DNA from: Populus alba
Taxonomy: Eukaryota > Streptophyta > Magnoliopsida > Malpighiales > Salicaceae
DNA length: 64,000 nucleotides
Assembly (NCBI RefSeq): GCF_005239225.2
Contig: NC_133297.1
Location: forward strand, 12,946,147-13,010,146
Direction of reading: 5' to 3'
A model generated the notes under the pieces. That model saw only the letters and a list, made by a program, of their open reading frames with translations, was not told where the DNA came from and made no database searches. The position numbers and the translations under genes were made by a program. Below are positions 58,440 through 64,000 of the stretch, in pieces (position 1 is the stretch's first letter; every line of letters begins with the position of its first letter).

Positions 58440-59512
58440 CCCCCTGGGTAGGTCACCCATACAATGAGACCATCATTTTTCTCGGGTTCGTCACCCATAC
58501 AATGAGACCATCATTTTTCTCGGGTTCGTCACCCATACAATGAGACCATCATTTTTCTCGGGTAGGTCACCCATACAATGAGACCATCATTTTTCTCGGG
58601 TTCGTCACCCATACAATGAGACCATCATTTTTCTCGGGTAGGTCACCCATACAATGAGACCATCACTTTTCTTGGGTTCGTCACCCATACAATGAGACCA
58701 TCATTTTTCTGGGTAGGTCACCCATACAATGAGACCATCATTTTTCTGGGTAGGTCACCCATACAATGAGACCATCATTTTTCTTGGGAAGGTCACCCAT
58801 ACAATGAGACCATCATTTTTCCTGGGTAGGTCACCCATACAATGAGACCATCATTTTTCGTGGGAAGGTCAACCATACAATGAGACCATCATTTTTCTGG
58901 GTAGGTCACCCATACAATGAGACCATCATTTTTCTTGGGAAGGTCACCCATACAATGAGACCAGCATTTTTCTGGGTAGGTCACCCATACAATGAGACCA
59001 TTATTTTTCTTGGGTAGATCACCCATACAATGAGACCATCATTTTCCTGGGTAGGTCACCCATACAATGAGACCATTATTTTCCTGGGTAGGTCACCCAT
59101 ACAATGAGACCATTCTTCATCTTTTTTTTATCTGGGTAGGTCACCCATAAGAATGAGACCCTTCTCCATTTTTTTTTTTTATCTGGGTAGGTCACCCATA
59201 AGAATGAGGCCATTCCTTCCCCTGGGTAGGTCACCCATAAGAATGAGGCCATTCCTTCCCCTGGGTAGGTCACCCAAAGAATAAGACCACTCTTTCTTTT
59301 TCTGGGTAGGTCACCCATCACAATGAGACCATATTTTTTTCTGGGTAGGTCACCCATAAGAATGAGACCATTCTCCATTTTTTTTTTTTTTTACCTGGGT
59401 AGGTCACCCATAATAATGAGGCAATTCTTCCCCTGGGTAGGTCACCCAAAGAATGAGACCACTCTTTCCCTTTCCACTCGGGCAGGTCACCCATCATAAT
59501 GAGACCATACAC
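58440..59512 (+). repeat. Tandem array, about 27 copies of a 37-50-bp unit
   Basis: The unit core is GGGTAGGTCACCCATACAAT followed by GAGACCATCATTTTTCT. The left part alternates TAGGTC, TTCGTC and AAGGTC; later copies change to ATAAGAATGAGGCC and gain long T-runs. Each unit contains two nested short inverted repeats, GGGT...ACCC and GGTC...GACC. The array lies between the hairpin array and the 3' LTR and has no consistent reading frame. Confidence 0.92.
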
Positions 59513-59829
59513 ACATTTTTTGTATTGATTATGGGTAAAGGAATCGCCAGATAGGGTTCCAGGTTAAAGGAGATCACCAGATGGGATCTCGGATGGATTT
59601 CCATATTGATCAAACTAAAGTAAGAATTCAGAAGATCGCTGGATAAGGATCTCGAGATGACTAAATTTGGATCATAGTTTTTGGGATAAAGAGGATTGTT
59701 GCAAAAGACAAGGTTTCAGATCAATTAAGCTTCGACCAGATCAGTTTCGGGAGTTCCGTTGTGGGTTTATCTTTATAACACTTACTGCGCAAAATTCATG
59801 CTCCGTAAGTATTATAAAGAGGGGGCATC
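59513..59829 (+). other. 3' internal end with residual hairpins and polypurine tract
   Basis: Isolated copies of the first array's hairpins persist: GGAATC...GGTTCC near 59540-59560, GAGATC...GATCTC near 59571-59591, and a diverged one near 59634-59655. The polypurine tract AAAGAGGGGGCA (about 59816-59827) lies just before the 3' LTR, as needed for plus-strand priming. Confidence 0.75.
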
Positions 59830-62616
59830 TGTTGTAACCCATTTTTGGGTCCCCATGAAAAATAAAATAAATAGCCAAAAGAGGCTAGAAAAATAACGGA
59901 AGGCAGAAGCACTCAGAAAATGGTTAGAAAATTGGTCAAGGAGTATAAAGATACAAAGATTGGATTTTTTACAGTATTTTCTTGAAGGATGAGAGCCCTA
60001 TTGAGAAGGAAAATTTAAATTTTGAGGAGAAGCCCAAATTTGGATGTTTATGGACTTAATTGGATTTTTATTTGAATTTATAAAGGATTTGATCGCAAGA
60101 AAAAATTGATTTTTAAGTCAATTTGGGCTTTAATTAGAAGAAATTAAAGTTCTGAGGCCAAATTATATATTTTTTAGGAATTTATTGGGTCAAATCAGGG
60201 GCTTAATTGCATAAATATTGAAGTTTAATGGCCAATTAGGGACTTAATTGTAAAAATCCGAAACCAGGGACCAATTTGGAGAAGGCGCAAAGATAGAGGG
60301 GGCTGTTTGAATTTGATCCAGGGGCTTAATTGAAGAAATTAGAAGTTTATTGATCAATTGAGGGCTAAATTGCATAAATCAGAGGCCAAGGATCAAAGTG
60401 GAAAACGCGGCCAACTATGGGGACGGACCGAAATTGGAAGGGACGAAATTGAATTGAACACAGATGATTAAGGACTGATTCAAGAAATGTTCTGGCGCCT
60501 TTATTTTAAAATGGAACGGCGCGTTTTATCCAAAACGACGCCGTTTCATGCAAAAAAAAAAAAAAAAAGGAGACCGAACGGTGCCGTTTTGAACGGCACT
60601 GTTCACTTTCTTCTTCCCCCGAACATTACAGCGGGGAAGAAGGAAAAGTTTGCATTATTTATTTTTCTGCAGGTCCCTCTTGTCACCGACCGAGGCCCCA
60701 CGCCGGTGGGCCACCGACAGAAGACACTGGCCGACCACCCGCCGCGCTGCCGAAGCCGAGGGAGGCCCGCCTGGACAGCCGCTCCTCGACCCGCTCCTTG
60801 GCTCCACGGTGAAGCCACGCCCGCTGGTTCTATAAATGGAGAACCGAAAGAGAGAAGAAGGGGGAGGAAGACAGAAAAGAAAAAAAGAACTCAAAGAAAA
60901 AAACAAAGAACCCGAAGAGAGGAGAGAGAGGAGAGACCGAACAGAGGGGAGAGAGTTATATTTTTTAAACTAAAAGGAGAGTGAAGTTTCAAACGAGGAG
61001 AGCACCATTGAAGAAAAGGCAACACCTGCTCCTCTGCACGGGGAAGAAGAAGAAGGAAACAACCGTTGTCCTTAGGCTTCCCAGCCACTGTCACCGTCAT
61101 AACCACTTGAGGCATCACCGGCTTCCTCTCCATCACCACCACCACCATCAACGCTGCCAAAAAATAGCAGAATCACCGTGAGAGGGAAGAGCAGTGTGAG
61201 AAGCAGAAGAAGAAAGGAGAAGCAGAGGAGAACAGAGTAGAACAAAAACACAGAGAAAAAGGAAGAAAGGCCAGCCACCATCCCAGCCATCCTCCGGTCA
61301 GCAACCGCCAGCAAAAACCACCACCAGCACCACTGTCAGCTCCTCTACCCAAGCTCATCGTCGCAGGTAACTCTTCCCCTTTATCCCGTATTCGTCTTCT
61401 TGCATGCAGAACGTGCACTGTGCACGTTCTGCAAGTAAGAAATTAATTAGATGGTTACTGTGCAGGGGCACAGTAACCAGCTAATTAATTCTTCGGTTAC
61501 TATGCAGGTCTAATTAATTAACAGGTTACTGTGCAGGTGCACAGTAACCACCTAATTAATTAACTGGTTACTGTGCAGGTGCACAGTAACCAGTCCATGT
61601 TCATTTCGGGTTGTAACATCAGCCCACACCATGTGTGGGCTGGGCTGAGTCCAGCCCTGTAGAAATTGGGCCCTAATTTATTTTGGGTTGATTTTTGGCC
61701 CAATTTCCTTTTAGGCCGAGTCTGGCCCGTTTGAAAAAATATCTTCAAAAAAAATTTGTGATTTTTGTGTAATTTTATTATTGTATTTTGGGTCAATACC
61801 GGTTTGTATTTTTATATTGTCAAGATACAAATTCGGTATTAAAATACCCGGTTTTCGTCAAAAAAAAAATGTTTACTAAAAAAAAAATGTTTTGTTTTCA
61901 TGCATACGGCCAATACACTAGCATGTTTTGAATGTTCTTTTTATATATATAAAAAAATATATTGGAAGTTTTGAAAATGTGTTTTCGCATAGATTTCTTA
62001 AACACAAAATCATTTTCTTGCATTTGTGGATTTTACAACCCGTTTGTAAAACTCCAAAGGGTATTGGCCAATATTCCAAAAAACTATAAAAATCTTATTT
62101 TGGGAGGAGAAGTTGTGGTTATTGTTCACCGCTAATGTTTGGATGAAGAAATCCTTAAAAGGACGAACATCCAAAATATTATCGGGAGTAATAAATCAAC
62201 GCACATGTTTGAAAGAAGCTTTGGCTGCGATCGAGAATATTTCAAAATTAAAATTTTTTTTCTCCACGGTTTACGAGCCGTGAAAAGTAATTTTTTTTTA
62301 GGAATTGTGAAATTTTCTTCGTTCTTTTTATTCTCTTTTCCTTGCGATTTACGAGTTGACGGGATTAGAAAACACCAACACCATAGACTATAGAGCAAAC
62401 CAAACACCAAGCAGCTTACCTTAGGTAGGGCGTATTAGGGGTGCTAGTACCTTCCCTTTACGCAACCAGTCCCTTGCCTTAGAATCTCTGAAAGACCAGT
62501 TAGGGTTCCTAGTGACCAAATACTAGGTGGCGACTCCAAAGAACCAAATCATCAGAACACAACGAAAATCGCCAGCCGATGTCGTGCCTTTATAAATTTT
62601 TTGTGGGGGTGTGACT
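59830..62616 (+). repeat. 3' LTR (2787 bp)
   Basis: It matches 51708-54495 over its whole length. By eye I found about a dozen differences, all of them length changes in homopolymer runs, and no base substitution. It ends GTGTGACT directly before the AGATT duplication. Confidence 0.95.
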
Positions 62617-62621
62617 AGATT
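62617..62621 (+). repeat. Target-site duplication, right copy
   Basis: AGATT is identical to 51703-51707 and confirms a single integration event with no terminal deletion. Confidence 0.9.
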
Positions 62622-64000
62622 CAAGCGTAATAACGTATGATGTAGACGACCTTCAAGTGAATTTCAAGACATTCTTGATCTTCTCTAGGTCAGAGATGCC
62701 AAGATCATACATATAGTACCTTTTTTTTATGTATCCTTATATAAGCATTGATTTTGGTTACTTTGTCATATTTTTATCGATGCATCCATTTGTTTAATAA
62801 AAAAAAACTATTTCTAAGGTTTATCTGTCACACTCCCAAGCTAGCTATGGCTCACTGTTTTCTCTTTCGATCCCCTATATTTTTGGTTATTGTGTGATGA
62901 ATCGGGAGTGGGAATTCGAAAAACGTTCCTCTCGGAGAACTCTCACCCATCATCTTAAATTAATATTTATAAATCTGAGCTTTACTCCATATAATTTATT
63001 TATTTTTTTTTGAAAAACAATTTATATACTTTGACAATGGTGATGCCAATTAGACTAAGTGCGTCGTTTGTTGAGACCCCAAAGAAAATAAAATCAATTA
63101 CATTCACATCCAGTTCACAAACTTGTGGCATAATGATCTAATTTATCACTGAAATATCCATGCCATGAAGATTAATGATGATTCTCTAATGATACTTGTA
63201 ATTTGTACATATATAAACTAAGTTAATTATGACAGGAATCCAAATAAACGATATTATCCAACCAAAGACTTGCAATGATTTCACTCTCTTAGATTCTTAA
63301 CAACCTCAACAAAGACATTATTGCCGATCCCCTTTTTGGTCATAATTTGAGAATTCTAGCAAAAATATTGAAAATGTCAGGTTGGTATCAGTAGTTTCCA
63401 TTTTCGTCATATGTTCTGTGATATTGCAGCTAGATTAATGGCAGCTATATTAATTTCTCGTATGTGAAGAACTTCGAAGGTGTTATGAATCCCATGCATG
63501 AATAGTTGAATATACAATTACAAGCTCTTTTGTAAAACAAGAAAAAAAAAAAAAAAGTGATTTGTAACACTTTAAGCACAAAAATCGACTCGTATATATA
63601 TATAAGCCGCAAGTATCTCTCTCTCTCTAAAAAAAACCTAGCTGTTGTCGGTGATTTTCAAACCAGCTCACCGACACAGTTCTTTTTATCTCATTTTCTT
63701 TTTCTTTTATATTAAATGAATTTAGATCTTATAATTAATTTAGGCAAATGTATTAAGAAGAAAAAGGCATATAACCCTACGAGGATTTAGACCCAAGAAT
63801 TGTAACAATTCAGGAAAAACAAGATGATGGAGATGGGGAGAGGGCGAAAACTTTGGATGAATAATTGAGTGCAACTGTTGATTTTTGTCTTTCACTAGTT
63901 GGGTTTTTGAGGTGTCAAAAAAAATATATTTCATTATGAAGTTAATGTTTGAATTAGCGAGATAGAATTTGATTTCATTAATTAAAAATAATTTAAATTC
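62622..64000. other. Flanking DNA, originally continuous with the MYB 3' region
   Basis: Before the insertion this sequence followed the MYB stop by about 180 bp, so its first part may have been the distal MYB 3' UTR. Further on it is AT-rich intergenic DNA with a short (CT)n run near 63617-63628. No gene is recognised. Confidence 0.5.

Larger units (their letters stand above)
51708..62616 (+). mobile_element. Non-autonomous Tat/Ogre-like Ty3/gypsy LTR retrotransposon (gag only), 10.9 kb
   Basis: The element is complete and flanked by AGATT duplications. Order: 5' LTR 51708-54495, tRNA-Arg PBS 54499-54516, leader to 55106, gag 55107-56534, remnant sequence to about 57,600. Then come hairpin array 57629-58391, tandem array 58440-59512, purine tract about 59816-59825 and 3' LTR 59830-62616. 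No aspartic protease, RT (YxDD), RNase H or integrase motif is visible in any frame. The tRNA-Arg primer and the gag sequence point to the Tat/Ogre branch. Tandem repeats between the coding region and the 3' LTR are also reported for Ogre-like elements. Gag-only elements of this sort have been called TR-GAG. It must rely on an autonomous partner for reverse transcription and integration. Confidence 0.9.

Noticed and set aside
59076..59512. Minus-strand repetitive protein with WVTYPG repeats
   Set aside because: It is the reverse complement of the second tandem array, open only because the unit happens to lack stops in that frame.
57629..59512. CRISPR-like array
   Set aside because: The repeats lack unique spacers, lie inside an LTR retrotransposon in a plant genome, and have no cas genes nearby.

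Overview
This window is nuclear DNA from a woody eudicot, most likely Populus or a close relative in the Salicaceae. That is an inference. It rests on the intron-containing plant genes, the AT-rich intergenic DNA, a decayed copy of plastid 16S rDNA and the repeat families present. No database search was possible.

Layout. 1-12.8 kb is AT-rich intergenic DNA with simple repeats and MITE-like debris, and I support no gene there beyond one weak 43-codon ORF. 12.9-20.3 kb holds a SEUSS/LDB-type transcriptional co-repressor gene (+), which carries a one-base frameshift in a CAG/poly-Q tract. 21.3-22.1 kb is an m-type chloroplast thioredoxin (-). 23.3-24.6 kb is a decayed MAPKKK3-like kinase pseudogene (+). 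25.65-28.06 kb is the SBDS ribosome-maturation factor with a C-terminal C2H2 finger (-). 28.58-30.58 kb is a broken SDN5-like exonuclease copy (+). 31.6-33.4 kb is a GRAS protein of the SCL1/PAT1 branch (-). 35-47 kb is repeat-rich: a dead L1-type LINE 3' end between two tRNA-derived SINEs, and a 273-bp hAT-like MITE with an 8-bp target duplication. 47.2-48.4 kb is an old plastid rrn16 insertion. 49.9-51.5 kb is a subgroup-21-like R2R3-MYB (+).

51,708-62,616 is the most notable object: a complete LTR retrotransposon of 10.9 kb. It has 2.79-kb LTRs that differ only in homopolymer lengths, an AGATT target-site duplication, a tRNA-Arg primer binding site and a purine tract. Its only ORF is a Tat/Ogre-like gag; protease, reverse transcriptase, RNase H and integrase are absent. 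In the place of pol are two tandem arrays. One consists of about 21 short inverted repeats whose stems differ in sequence but stay paired around a nearly constant loop. The other has about 27 copies of a 37-50-bp unit. The LTRs also carry a cluster of near-perfect palindromes. The element sits 180 bp downstream of the MYB stop, in the same orientation.

The host genes (co-repressor, thioredoxin, SBDS, GRAS, MYB) are independent loci, and I see no shared pathway linking them. SEUSS and thioredoxin converge. SBDS and the SDN5-like remnant diverge from a shared region of about 0.5 kb.
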